Below are positions 40,765-49,370 of a stretch of 64,000 bases of DNA, in pieces. The DNA is from Deltaproteobacteria bacterium (GTDB lineage Bacteria > Desulfobacterota > Desulfobacteria > Desulfobacterales > B30-G6). The notes beneath the pieces are model-generated. The model ran no database searches and was not told the origin of the DNA. It saw only the letters and a program-made list of their open reading frames with translations. Numbering within the stretch: position 1 is the stretch's first letter; each line of letters begins with the position of its first letter. The DNA is taken from the NCBI GenBank assembly GCA_022340465.1, contig JAJDNW010000003.1:1-64000 (forward strand). The letters run 5' to 3'. Position numbers and translations under genes: made by a program.

Positions 40765-41715
40765 TCAACCTCCCACTTCGACCGTCAGTCCCGCGGCCCT
40801 GAACCGCTGCTCGATAACCCGGACGCTTTCGGTTGAGGGCGGCCTGACGTCATCGAGGTCATAGATCATCGAGAATGTTGTATACTTGCGTTTTTGAAAG
40901 TCGTGATACGGTAAAATATGCACCATTGGCACCCGTGGCAAGTGGCTCAGATGGGCAATGAATGCGTCGATGTCATCGTCGCGGTCATTGATGCCGGGAA
41001 TCAGAGGGATGCGGACGCCGATCCGGATGCCGTACCGGGAGAGGGCATCGAGATTTTTCAGGATCAATGCATTGGATACGCCGGTGTAACGCCGGTGCTT
41101 GGCCGGGTCCATGCATTTCAGATCGTACAGAAAAAGGTCGGTGTGCCGTGCGATCTGCATCAGGGTGTCCGTGTCCGCATATCCCGTGGTGTCAACGGCC
41201 CGGTGAATCTCCTCGCGGCCGCAGGCTTGAAGCAGCGCCAGAAGAAATTCGGGCTGCATCAACGGTTCGCCGCCGGAAAAGGTGGCCCCGCCGCCGGACG
41301 TGTCGAAAAAAGGGACATCTTTTTTGATGATGTCGAGCACTTCCCGGACGCTTGCTATTTTCCCCACGAGTTCGCGGGCATCCGCCGGGCAGGCTTTGGA
41401 ACAAGCGCCGCAATGCCGACAGCGCGTCTCGTCCGTGCGGACGCCCTCCGGGGTGAGGGCAAGCGCCTTTTCCGGACAGGCGTCGATGCATTCCCCGCAC
41501 CCGATGCAGCGGTCTTGCCGGTAGGCCACTTGCGGTACCCTGTCGAGGCCCTCGGGGTTGTGGCACCAGGGGCATCTCAACGGACAACCCTTGAAGAAGA
41601 CGGTCGTCCGGATGCCGGGACCGTCGTGGATGGCGTAGCGTTTGATGTCGAAGATGATGCCGGTCTGCATGGGTTGGGTGTTACCGCTTCTTTCATTAGA
41701 AACCGTCTGCTGCAT
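40765..41715 (-). CDS. Glycyl-radical enzyme activase (radical SAM)
   Basis: This 316-residue activase has the radical-SAM cluster motif in FKGCPLRCPWCHNPEG (CxxxCxxC). An inserted ferredoxin domain carries two groups (CIGCGECIDAC and CRHCGACSKAC). This is the plan of activases for HypD- and CutC-type enzymes. It uses S-adenosylmethionine and an electron to create the glycyl radical in the adjacent enzyme, which follows 5 bp downstream. The start is uncertain: ATG at 41715 or at 41670, neither with a clear ribosome site; homology begins near residue 17. Confidence 0.92.
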   Translation of the reverse strand: MQQTVSNERSGNTQPMQTGIIFDIKRYAIHDGPGIRTTVFFKGCPLRCPWCHNPEGLDRVPQVAYRQDRCIGCGECIDACPEKALALTPEGVRTDETRCRHCGACSKACPADARELVGKIASVREVLDIIKKDVPFFDTSGGGATFSGGEPLMQPEFLLALLQACGREEIHRAVDTTGYADTDTLMQIARHTDLFLYDLKCMDPAKHRRYTGVSNALILKNLDALSRYGIRIGVRIPLIPGINDRDDDIDAFIAHLSHLPRVPMVHILPYHDFQKRKYTTFSMIYDLDDVRPPSTESVRVIEQRFRAAGLTVEVGG

Positions 41716-41792
41716 TTAAGAACAGTATTCGGGTCCCAGAACTTGTGATATAAAACACCATCCGTGCTGATACATGTTTCTAATGTGTAGGG

Positions 41793-42371
41793 TCAGGAAT
41801 CACCGGAGGCCGGCCTGGTGATTTCGCGATGGAATGGGAGGCCTTTGATCCTGGTTCTCCGAATTTCGTTTTCCTCTTCGAATGCCGCGACGATTTTTTC
41901 CAAGACGTCGTCGATTCCGGAAACCGCGATGACCGGCCGCACATGGTGAACCGTGCGCCGACGCTCTCCCGCCACCTGTACGACCTGAACGCTGAGCATG
42001 CCCAACAGGGTGTAGGTGCCGTCGGAGGCCGCCAGCAGGTTCATCATATCCGGTGAACACCTGAGATTGTTGATGAAAATGTCCAGAGGATTGCGCGTCC
42101 AGCGCTTGTCGAAGACGAGCCGGCTCAATTTGCGCCGGTAGCCTTCCAGTCGCCACTTATCGGCCCTGTGATTGTTGATCACCGCTATGGCGGAAAACTC
42201 GGCGGTGCGGTTTTCCGTCTTGATAACCTGGCGATTGAACCCCAGGTAGCGCAGGTTTTCGGTTCTTTCCGGCATTCCGCTCAAGATCAGGATTTCGACC
42301 AGCCTGGCTTTGTTCACGACAACCTTCTGGTTTAAAGTCGAAATGAGATCATTTATCAGGTCATGAGACAT
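41793..42371 (-). CDS. Hypothetical cytosolic protein
   Basis: This 192-residue protein belongs to no family I recognise. It has basic clusters (RLEGYRRKLSRL and RRRTVHH) and hydrophobic strands near GTYTLLGMLSVQVVQV, and it is mixed in character, without a signal or membrane segment. GGGAGGATTCC precedes the ATG at 42371, preferred over 42437. It is on the same strand as the glycyl-radical genes but 77 bp upstream of the activase start, so co-transcription is possible. Confidence 0.65.
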   Translation of the reverse strand: MSHDLINDLISTLNQKVVVNKARLVEILILSGMPERTENLRYLGFNRQVIKTENRTAEFSAIAVINNHRADKWRLEGYRRKLSRLVFDKRWTRNPLDIFINNLRCSPDMMNLLAASDGTYTLLGMLSVQVVQVAGERRRTVHHVRPVIAVSGIDDVLEKIVAAFEEENEIRRTRIKGLPFHREITRPASGDS

Positions 42372-42593
42372 GTGCGGAATCCTCCCGGGCAAACGCTCCT
42401 TGAAACCGTGTTTAACGTTGGGGTAAAATCTACACAATAGCGGTTGCCACGCTACGAGAAAAATGGTTTTCTCTTAGAAAGAGAGCTTGCGTGGAACGTC
42501 AATCCGGGCCCGAAGAGATTGGTGACAACCGATATAAGCGTACCCTATATAACAAAATGAAACATTTATCTACATCTGAAAGGAGAAAGGTAT

Positions 42594-43511
42594 ATGAAAC
42601 CGAGAAGGTCCATACTTTCGGTTCCCGGCCATGTTCAGAAAATGCACGCCAAGGCGCTTGACAGCAGCGCGGATGTCGTCATGCTGGATATGGAGGACAG
42701 CGTGCCGCTGGATGCCAAGGAAGCGGCACGGGCGCAGGTAGTGGACTCGCTGCTTTCCATGGCATGGGGGGATAAAACCGTGGCCGTCAGAATAAACGGG
42801 CTCGATACGGGCTACGGGTACCAGGACATTCTGGCGGTCGCCGAGGCGGCTGGGGGCGTGGTCGACACCATCGTGGTCCCCAAGGTGGACCATCCCCGGG
42901 ATATCCATTGCGTGAGCCGGCTGCTGGACGGCATCGAGATGAATCGAGGCATCGAAGCGCCTATCGGCATCGAAGCTTCCATCGAGAGCGCCGCGGGCCT
43001 GGAGCAGGTGTCCCGGACCGCCTGTGCTTCCAGGCGGCTCAAAACCCTGATTTTCGGGATTGCCGACTATTCGGCCTCCATCGGTGCAAGGCTGGTTTCC
43101 ATTTCCGGTCACGGAGAAAAGGAGGACGAGATCTATCCGGGCCACCGCTGGCATTTCCCACTGAGCCGGGTTGTTATGGCGTCCAAGGCGCACGGTCTCA
43201 TGGCCATCGATGCGCCCTATGGCAATTTCAAGGACATCGAGGGCCTTAAGAAGTCTGCGGCCATGGCGGCCGCCCTGGGATTCAACGGCAAATGGGTCAT
43301 CCATCCCGGGCAGATCGACGCGGTGAACGCGGTTTTCTCCCCGTCCGCCGAGGATCTGTCCAGGGCCGAAAGGGTGATCAAGGCCCATGAAGAAGCCGTT
43401 CGGGCCGGCCGGGGGGCGGTGGCTGTAGACGGCCGCATGGTGGATAACGCCACCATCCGCCTGGCAAGACAGCTCTGGGAACAGGCCCGGTATTTGAAGC
43501 TGAGAAGATGA
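42594..43511 (+). CDS. HpcH/HpaI-CitE family lyase
   Basis: This 305-residue TIM-barrel protein belongs to the citrate lyase beta-chain-like group. It has SILSVPGHVQKM, VVMLDMEDSVPLD (metal-binding Glu/Asp), the IGIEASIESAAGL region, and FGIADYSASIG, close to the family's FG(I/A)EDY pattern. CitE-like proteins outside citrate lyase act on malyl-CoA, citramalyl-CoA or related thioesters. AAAGGAGAAAGGTAT precedes the ATG. It stands alone before the ABC importer genes on the same strand, 296 bp away. The substrate is unknown. Confidence 0.88.
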   Translation: MKPRRSILSVPGHVQKMHAKALDSSADVVMLDMEDSVPLDAKEAARAQVVDSLLSMAWGDKTVAVRINGLDTGYGYQDILAVAEAAGGVVDTIVVPKVDHPRDIHCVSRLLDGIEMNRGIEAPIGIEASIESAAGLEQVSRTACASRRLKTLIFGIADYSASIGARLVSISGHGEKEDEIYPGHRWHFPLSRVVMASKAHGLMAIDAPYGNFKDIEGLKKSAAMAAALGFNGKWVIHPGQIDAVNAVFSPSAEDLSRAERVIKAHEEAVRAGRGAVAVDGRMVDNATIRLARQLWEQARYLKLRR

Positions 43512-43740
43512 CCGGCGGCTTTGTGCCCGAATTGGCGCTGTTTGCAGAAAACCGAAGCGCCTAGCGGTCCGCGGAAAAAAGGGAACTGGTTGAAGGGGAT
43601 ATCATGCGATGGTACTTTCCGCTAAAAAATACTGGCCGACGAATCAATCCCAAGCGGTGCCATAATCATTTTTTTCTTTTACCAGATCTACCATCAGGGA
43701 TGTTTCCGTTGCGAGCACGCCATCTATTGTACTGATTTTA

Positions 43741-43769
43741 TTGACATCAAATTAAGACTGCGATACACG
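43741..43769 (+). promoter_or_regulatory. Weak sigma-70-like promoter before the importer operon
   Basis: TTGACA (43741-43746) and TACACG (43764-43769) are 17 bases apart, about 40 bp before the potA-like start. The -10 box is poor. Confidence 0.3.
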
Positions 43770-43807
43770 ATATGGGGGAACTTCATAGCAGATGATAAGG
43801 AGCGATC

Positions 43808-44941
43808 TTGATTAAGGATACTGGAAAAAAGACCCCGCCCCCTGCTGAATCTTTGGAAAAGGCGATTACTGCCGAGGGGGTCACCAAAGCGTTCGGAAGC
43901 GGCAAAGACAAAATCCTGGCCTTGAACGATGTTACCGTGGCTATAGAGGAAAATGAGTTTTTTACCCTGCTGGGGCCCTCCGGCTGCGGCAAAACAACCT
44001 TGCTGCGCCTGATTGCCGGCTTCGACCATCCGACGGCAGGCATCATCAAGCTTCACGGAAAAGACATTTCACACCTGCCGCCTTATCATCGCTCCATTAA
44101 TACCGTATTTCAAAGCTATGCCCTGTTTCCACACATGACCGTCTCCCAGAACATCTCTTTCGGGCTGGAGATGCTGGGAAAACCGAAAGGGCACATCAAG
44201 AAAACGGTTCATGAAATGCTGGCCATGGTAAAAATGGAGGATCTGCGCCATCGCCGCACCGACCAGATATCCGGCGGACAGCAGCAGCGTGTGGCCCTGG
44301 CCAGGGCCCTGGCCCCCAAACCGGAGGTGCTGCTGCTGGACGAGCCCTTGGCGGCGCTTGACTACAAGCTGCGCAAGGAGATGCAGATCGAACTGAAGCG
44401 CCTGCAGAGCGAAACCGGCATCACCTTCATTTTCGTCACCCACGACCAGGAAGAAGCGCTGACCATGTCCGACCGCATCGCGGTGATGGAGGCCGGTCGT
44501 ATTTTGCAGGTGGGCACACCGCGTCAGATTTACAATCATCCCGTGGAGCGTTTCGTGGCCGACTTCATCGGCAGCACCAATTTTCTGTCCGCCCGGGTGG
44601 TTTCCGCCAATGGAGGAGAAGCCCTGCTGAAGCTCGCTTCGGGGAAGGAGGTCTCCATTTCGTTGCCCGAAGGCATGCTGCCGGAAGACACGGTGACGGC
44701 CGTGGTCCGACCGGAATATGCACGCATCCACATGGAAAGCGAAACGGCGGGGGACTTGAACGGAATACTTGAAAACATCGTGTATGTCGGTACGGATACG
44801 CACTATCACGTCCGCCTACCGGACGAAAGTGTGTTTGTGACCCGCCACCAGAACCAGCGGGAAGATACGGAGAGTTTTCAGGTCGGTCAGCCGGTGGGTA
44901 TTGTATTCAAATCGAACGCCGTGCAGGTGTTGAGGGACTGA
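43808..44941 (+). CDS. potA: Polyamine-type ABC importer, ATP-binding protein
   Basis: This 377-residue ATPase has Walker [10 protein letters not shown], the signature [14 protein letters not shown], Walker [12 protein letters not shown], and a C-terminal regulatory TOBE-like domain of about 120 residues. This is the PotA (spermidine/putrescine) or closely related form. The start is TTG with AAGGAGCGATC upstream. It overlaps the first permease gene by one base (TGATG), so translation is coupled. The order A-B-C-D matches the E. coli pot operon. The ligand of relatives can also be other cationic amines or betaines. Confidence 0.92.
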   Translation: MIKDTGKKTPPPAESLEKAITAEGVTKAFGSGKDKILALNDVTVAIEENEFFTLLGPSGCGKTTLLRLIAGFDHPTAGIIKLHGKDISHLPPYHRSINTVFQSYALFPHMTVSQNISFGLEMLGKPKGHIKKTVHEMLAMVKMEDLRHRRTDQISGGQQQRVALARALAPKPEVLLLDEPLAALDYKLRKEMQIELKRLQSETGITFIFVTHDQEEALTMSDRIAVMEAGRILQVGTPRQIYNHPVERFVADFIGSTNFLSARVVSANGGEALLKLASGKEVSISLPEGMLPEDTVTAVVRPEYARIHMESETAGDLNGILENIVYVGTDTHYHVRLPDESVFVTRHQNQREDTESFQVGQPVGIVFKSNAVQVLRD

Positions 44942-45873
44942 TGGCAGCAAACGACGACATGGTTTCCAATTTGGAGGCGGAAGCGCAAAGAAGGAGCACC
45001 CGCAGGAGTTGGCTGCTCAGCATGCCCGCCCTTATCGTTCTTTTTTTTGCGGCATCAGGTCCGCTTTTAATCGTAGTCGTTTATTCGTTTCTCGCCGGTG
45101 GCGAATACGGCGGCATCGTCTGGAAATTTTCTCCGGATGCCTGGTTCAATGTGGTTTTTGTGAGAGACATATTCGACGGCACGCTCGGGCTGGCGGATGC
45201 CCACCTGCGTATCTTGTGGCGGTCGGTCAAGCTCTCTACGCTGACGACGGCGATCACTTTGGCGATCGGGTTTCCCACGGCTTATTTCATTGCCACACGA
45301 CCGCGGACATCCCGCAATATCTGGCTGTTTCTGGTCACGATTCCCTTCTGGACCAACCTGTTGATTCGCACTTTCGCGATTCTGGAGGTGATTCGCAATC
45401 GGGGCCTTGTCAACACGATACTCATGAAGTCAGGGATCATCGACAGCCCCATCCAGATGATGTTCACCGATTTTGCCATCATGGTGGGGATGGCTTACGT
45501 GTACCTGCCGCTGATGGTGCTGCCCCTCTATGCTTCCATGGAGCGGTTGGACTTCAACCTGGTGGAGGCGGCCTACGACCTGTATGCCTCGCGGGGCAGG
45601 GTGCTCCGCCGGGTGATCATTCCGCTGGTAAAGCCCGGGATTATCGCCGGGTCCATTCTGGTGTTCATCCCTTCGCTGGGAGCCTTCGTCACTCCCCGGG
45701 TGCTCGGCGGAGGCAAGAAGATGATGCTCGGCAACCTGATTGAGCTGCAGTTTGGCGCCGGGCGTAACTGGCCCTTGGGTGCGGCGCTTTCCATCACCCT
45801 GCTGGCCATCGTGATGATCGCCCTGCTTTTCTACGTGCGTAACATGCAAAGCGATACGGATGGTCCGCGATGA
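44941..45873 (+). CDS. potB: Polyamine-type ABC importer, permease 1
   Basis: This 310-residue permease has six hydrophobic segments and the conserved coupling loop around EAAYDLYASRGRVLRRVIIPL, the EAA motif, which contacts the ATPase. It is most similar in plan to PotB. It overlaps the previous gene by one base and the next by 4 bp. Confidence 0.92.
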   Translation: MAANDDMVSNLEAEAQRRSTRRSWLLSMPALIVLFFAASGPLLIVVVYSFLAGGEYGGIVWKFSPDAWFNVVFVRDIFDGTLGLADAHLRILWRSVKLSTLTTAITLAIGFPTAYFIATRPRTSRNIWLFLVTIPFWTNLLIRTFAILEVIRNRGLVNTILMKSGIIDSPIQMMFTDFAIMVGMAYVYLPLMVLPLYASMERLDFNLVEAAYDLYASRGRVLRRVIIPLVKPGIIAGSILVFIPSLGAFVTPRVLGGGKKMMLGNLIELQFGAGRNWPLGAALSITLLAIVMIALLFYVRNMQSDTDGPR

Positions 45874-46691
45874 CGACCGCTGCCAAACAACGGAAACCAT
45901 TTTCGCTGAAAAAACAACCCGGGTTCAGCTTCATTGCCATCGCCTGCTTCGTGATGCTCTACGCGCCTATTTTCGTGCTGATCGTGTATTCCTTCAACCT
46001 CGGAGAAAACATTGCCCTGTGGGAGGGCTTTTCACTGAAGTGGTATGTGTCGGCCTGGCACAACGAGGCGGTACAGGACGCCTCCATTCGATCTCTCATC
46101 CTCGCGCTGCAGGCTTCCATCTATGGGACCGTGCTGGCCACCATGGCCGCACTGGGCACTACCCGCATACGGCCTTTCAAGGGATTGACCTTTATCTACG
46201 TGATGATCAACCAGCCCTTGATGGTGCCCGAGATCGTCACCGCCGTGGCGTTGCTGACGCTTTTTGCCATCATCAAGATAGTTACCGGTATTCAGGGAAT
46301 GGTGTATCTGGTGGCGGCCCATACCGCTTTCTGCATTCCGTTTGCCTATCTGCCCATCCGGGCCCGGCTGGAAAGCATGGACCTGATGCTGGAAACGGCC
46401 GCCTCCGACCTTTATGCCACGCCGTGGAAAACCTTCAAGCGGGTGACCCTGCCGCTGCTCTGGCCGGGCATCATTGCCGGCGCCATGCTGGCTTTCGTCA
46501 TTTCGCTGGATGACGTGGTGATCACCGAGTTTATCAAATCGTCCGGCCAGGAGACGCTGCCCACCTACATGCTGGGGCAGCTGCGCCGCATCGTCACGCC
46601 GGAAATCAACGCCATTTCGACGGTTCTGGTTTGCATCTCCATCACCGTGTTGGGGGTGTTTTTTATTGTTGACAAAAAATTCGGCAAGTAA
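45870..46691 (+). CDS. potC: Polyamine-type ABC importer, permease 2
   Basis: This 273-residue permease has about six hydrophobic segments and an EAA-like loop (ETAASDLYATPWKTFKRVTL) followed by the family segment PGIIAGAMLAFVISLDDVVIT, the PotC signature. It overlaps the first permease gene by 4 bp (ATGA). Confidence 0.92.
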   Translation: MTTAAKQRKPFSLKKQPGFSFIAIACFVMLYAPIFVLIVYSFNLGENIALWEGFSLKWYVSAWHNEAVQDASIRSLILALQASIYGTVLATMAALGTTRIRPFKGLTFIYVMINQPLMVPEIVTAVALLTLFAIIKIVTGIQGMVYLVAAHTAFCIPFAYLPIRARLESMDLMLETAASDLYATPWKTFKRVTLPLLWPGIIAGAMLAFVISLDDVVITEFIKSSGQETLPTYMLGQLRRIVTPEINAISTVLVCISITVLGVFFIVDKKFGK

Positions 46692-46862
46692 AGGCACTGC
46701 ATCAACGACCGGCCGAGGTGCCCGGTTTGCAGTCTAAACCATTATAAAGAAAGGAGGCACGCGGTACACAGGTACATCTATTTTAACGACAGGTCTGCCG
46801 ATCGCAATGTCAGCGGAGATATGGAACGGCAGCCATAAACTTTAAGCAAAGGAGTTTCATAG

Positions 46863-47897
46863 ATGAAAAAGAAGATGCTACTCATTGTCGTCGCTGCGGC
46901 GTTTTTGGCGGTTGCGGGTACGGCCATGGCCGCTGGAGAACTGAACTTTTACAACTGGGGGGACTACACCAATCCCGACCTGGTCAAGAAATTCGAGACC
47001 AAGTATGACGTCAAGGTAATCATCACGGACTATGATTCCAATTCCACCATGCTGGCCAAGGTCAAGGCCGGCGGACACGGTTTCGACATGGTCTGCCCCT
47101 CCGCCAATTACGTGAAAATCATGGCCGATGAGGGGCTGCTTTTGGAAGCGCGCCCGGACCAAATGGAGAACTTCAAAAATGTGGCCCAGGAATGGCGCAA
47201 CCCCAGTTGGGACCCGGGACGTCACTACAGTGTGCCCTGGCAGTGGGGCACGGTGGGCATCGCAGTGGACACCGAATATTATAAAGGCGACATCAACACC
47301 TCCGCCATCGTTTTCGATCCGCCCAAGGAACTGCAGGGCAAGATCAACATGCCGCCCGAAATGGGGGATGTTATGGCGCTGGCCCTTATGTATGTCGGTA
47401 GCCAGCCCTGCACCACGGACAAGGTCGCCCTGAAAAAGGCGCGGGACGTCCTGATGAACGCAAAACAGTACTGGGTGTCGTTCGATTACGGCCTGTCCGA
47501 AAAAATGCCGCGTGGAGATTACCTTGCGGCCGCTTACTGGAACGGCGCGGTGTTTCGTGCCCGTCTGGCAAAACCGTCGATCCACTTCGGCTATCCGAAA
47601 GAAGGGTATCCGGTATGGATGGACAGTGTAGCTATTCTGAAAAGTGCCAAAAACGTCGAAAACGCCAAGTTGTTCATGAACTTCATCATGGAGCCCGAAA
47701 ACGCGGCCATGATTTCGAGTTTTGCACGCTATGCCAACGGCATAGCCGGTTCGGAGAAGTTCATGCCGGAAGACATGAGCAGCGCCGTGGAAATCGTCGT
47801 TCCCGACGAGTTTAAAAGTGCCGGTGTGTTTATACCGGCCTGCTCCAAAGAGGCCACTGACTACAACACGGCCATCTGGACGGAGCTGACCAAATAG
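46863..47897 (+). CDS. potD: Polyamine-type ABC importer, periplasmic binding protein
   Basis: This 344-residue protein has a signal peptide (MKKKMLLIVVAAAFLAVAG, cleaved after AMA). The mature start ELNFYNWGDYTNPDL is typical of PotD/PotF binding proteins, followed by KVIITDYDSNSTMLAKVKAG. AAAGGAGTTTCATAG precedes the ATG. It is the high-affinity ligand receptor of the importer. A strong terminator follows at 47941-47973. The exact ligand (putrescine, spermidine or another cation) cannot be read. Confidence 0.93.
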   Translation: MKKKMLLIVVAAAFLAVAGTAMAAGELNFYNWGDYTNPDLVKKFETKYDVKVIITDYDSNSTMLAKVKAGGHGFDMVCPSANYVKIMADEGLLLEARPDQMENFKNVAQEWRNPSWDPGRHYSVPWQWGTVGIAVDTEYYKGDINTSAIVFDPPKELQGKINMPPEMGDVMALALMYVGSQPCTTDKVALKKARDVLMNAKQYWVSFDYGLSEKMPRGDYLAAAYWNGAVFRARLAKPSIHFGYPKEGYPVWMDSVAILKSAKNVENAKLFMNFIMEPENAAMISSFARYANGIAGSEKFMPEDMSSAVEIVVPDEFKSAGVFIPACSKEATDYNTAIWTELTK

Positions 47898-47940
47898 CCT
47901 GCCGGAAGACGGTTATCGTTAACCGGATTATATCACACCG

Positions 47941-47973
47941 AAGGAGGGCCTGCGTGACAGGCCCTCCTTTTTT
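47941..47973 (+). terminator. Rho-independent terminator
   Basis: AAGGAGGGCCTG and CAGGCCCTCCTT form a perfect 12-bp stem with a CGTGA loop, followed by a T-run. It ends the importer operon just before the ribosome site of the hydrolase gene. Confidence 0.92.
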
Positions 47974-47984
47974 AAAGGAGTAAA

Positions 47985-49124
47985 ATGGACACTTCGGTTA
48001 CACTCGCCAACTGGCGCACAAGCCCCTACAGCTCCCAATCCTTTCACAACGTGGGCAAACTCGTTCCCGCCGCTCGTATCGAAGCGCCGGAAAAGCCTTG
48101 GATGCTGGACACCCGGCTGACGTCGCTGGATGCGCTCGAGGTCGTCGATCGTTTTGGCAGGGCCCGCCCGCTTCTTGACGTGCTCACAGCGACCGACACG
48201 CGTGGACTGGTGGTTCTTCACAAGGGGCGGCTGGCCACGGAATGGTATGGGGGGGGGTATGACGGGAACAGCCCGCACATTATCTTTTCGGTTAGTAAAT
48301 CTCTGACCGGGGCCATGACCGGAATTCTGGTCGAGGAGGGAAAACTGGATCCGAACCGTCCCGTGGTGGCTTACATTCCGGAAGCAGAAGGCTCGGCATA
48401 CGGCGACTGCACGGTGCGCCACGTGCTCGATATGACGGTCAGTTCTTCCTTCGTGGAAGAGTACGTGGACCTCTCGGGCGACTACGGGCGCTACCGGCGC
48501 GCCACTCTCTGGGAACCGCCTCTTCCCGGGGAAACGCCCGAGACCCTGCACGGTATGCTGGCCAACCTTGCGCCGTCACCGTCACCGCATGGACAGGTGT
48601 TCAGATACATGTCGCCCAATTCGGATATGCTTGGGTGGCTGGTGGAGCGTGCCAGCGGACAGGATTTTGCCTCTCTTTTTTCAGGGCTGGTCTGGAAGCC
48701 GATGGGAGCCGAGGCCGATGCCTATGTAACCGTCGATGCGGAAGGGTCGCCGCGTACGGCCGGCGGGATATGCGTTTTGCCCCGGGACTTGGCCCGTTTC
48801 GGTGAAATGATGCGTCTCGGAGGGCGGGGCATCCTGCCCGCGCGGTGGATCGAGGATATCCGCAGCAACGGCGACCGCAATGCCTGGCAAAAGGGCGATT
48901 TTGCAAAGCTGTTTCCCAAGGGGCGCTATCGCAGCAAATGGTACCAGACCGGCCATGCGTCGGGCGCCTATTGCGCCATCGGCATTCACGGTCAGTGGCT
49001 TTGGATCGACCCCACGCGGGAGGTCGTCATTGCCAAGGTTGCCGCCCAGCCGGACCCCGAAAACGACGACCTGGACCTGCTGCTGATAGACACCTTCGAG
49101 GCCATTGCCGCAGCCGTCGGTTGA
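47985..49124 (+). CDS. Serine hydrolase of the class C beta-lactamase fold
   Basis: This 379-residue protein has the SxxK motif at Ser102-Lys105 (FSVSKSLTGAM), a later YMSPNSDMLG segment where the family's Tyr lies, and a C-terminal HGQWLWIDP. It resembles 6-aminohexanoate-dimer hydrolases and other esterases/amidases of the beta-lactamase fold. No signal peptide is evident, so it is cytosolic. AAAGGAGTAAA precedes the ATG. It follows the importer operon behind a terminator and might hydrolyse an amide or ester taken up by it; this is a guess. Confidence 0.88.
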   Translation: MDTSVTLANWRTSPYSSQSFHNVGKLVPAARIEAPEKPWMLDTRLTSLDALEVVDRFGRARPLLDVLTATDTRGLVVLHKGRLATEWYGGGYDGNSPHIIFSVSKSLTGAMTGILVEEGKLDPNRPVVAYIPEAEGSAYGDCTVRHVLDMTVSSSFVEEYVDLSGDYGRYRRATLWEPPLPGETPETLHGMLANLAPSPSPHGQVFRYMSPNSDMLGWLVERASGQDFASLFSGLVWKPMGAEADAYVTVDAEGSPRTAGGICVLPRDLARFGEMMRLGGRGILPARWIEDIRSNGDRNAWQKGDFAKLFPKGRYRSKWYQTGHASGAYCAIGIHGQWLWIDPTREVVIAKVAAQPDPENDDLDLLLIDTFEAIAAAVG

Positions 49125-49187
49125 AAAGGCAAACCTTCCCGCGAATAATTCGCTGGAGAATTTCTTTTCAATTGGATGATTCGCAAA

Positions 49188-49281
49188 GCCGAACAGCCCT
49201 CAGGCAAGGCATTTCAGACAGAAGGTGTAGTGATGATCTTTACCGCGAAGTCTGAATAACGCCGCCTGAGAGCTGTTCGGC
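49188..49281. repeat. Inverted repeat between convergent genes
   Basis: GCCGAACAGCCCTCAGGC (49188-49205) is repeated inverted with one mismatch at 49264-49281, around a 58-bp centre. It lies between the hydrolase gene and the convergent nrdJ gene and could terminate both. Confidence 0.55.
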
Positions 49282-49370
49282 AAAGCCCGCAGGGTGAAAC
49301 GATGTGAAAATAAAATGCTTCTCAATCAATCCAAATAAAAATTTTCACATATTTTCATGAATCATTCAAT

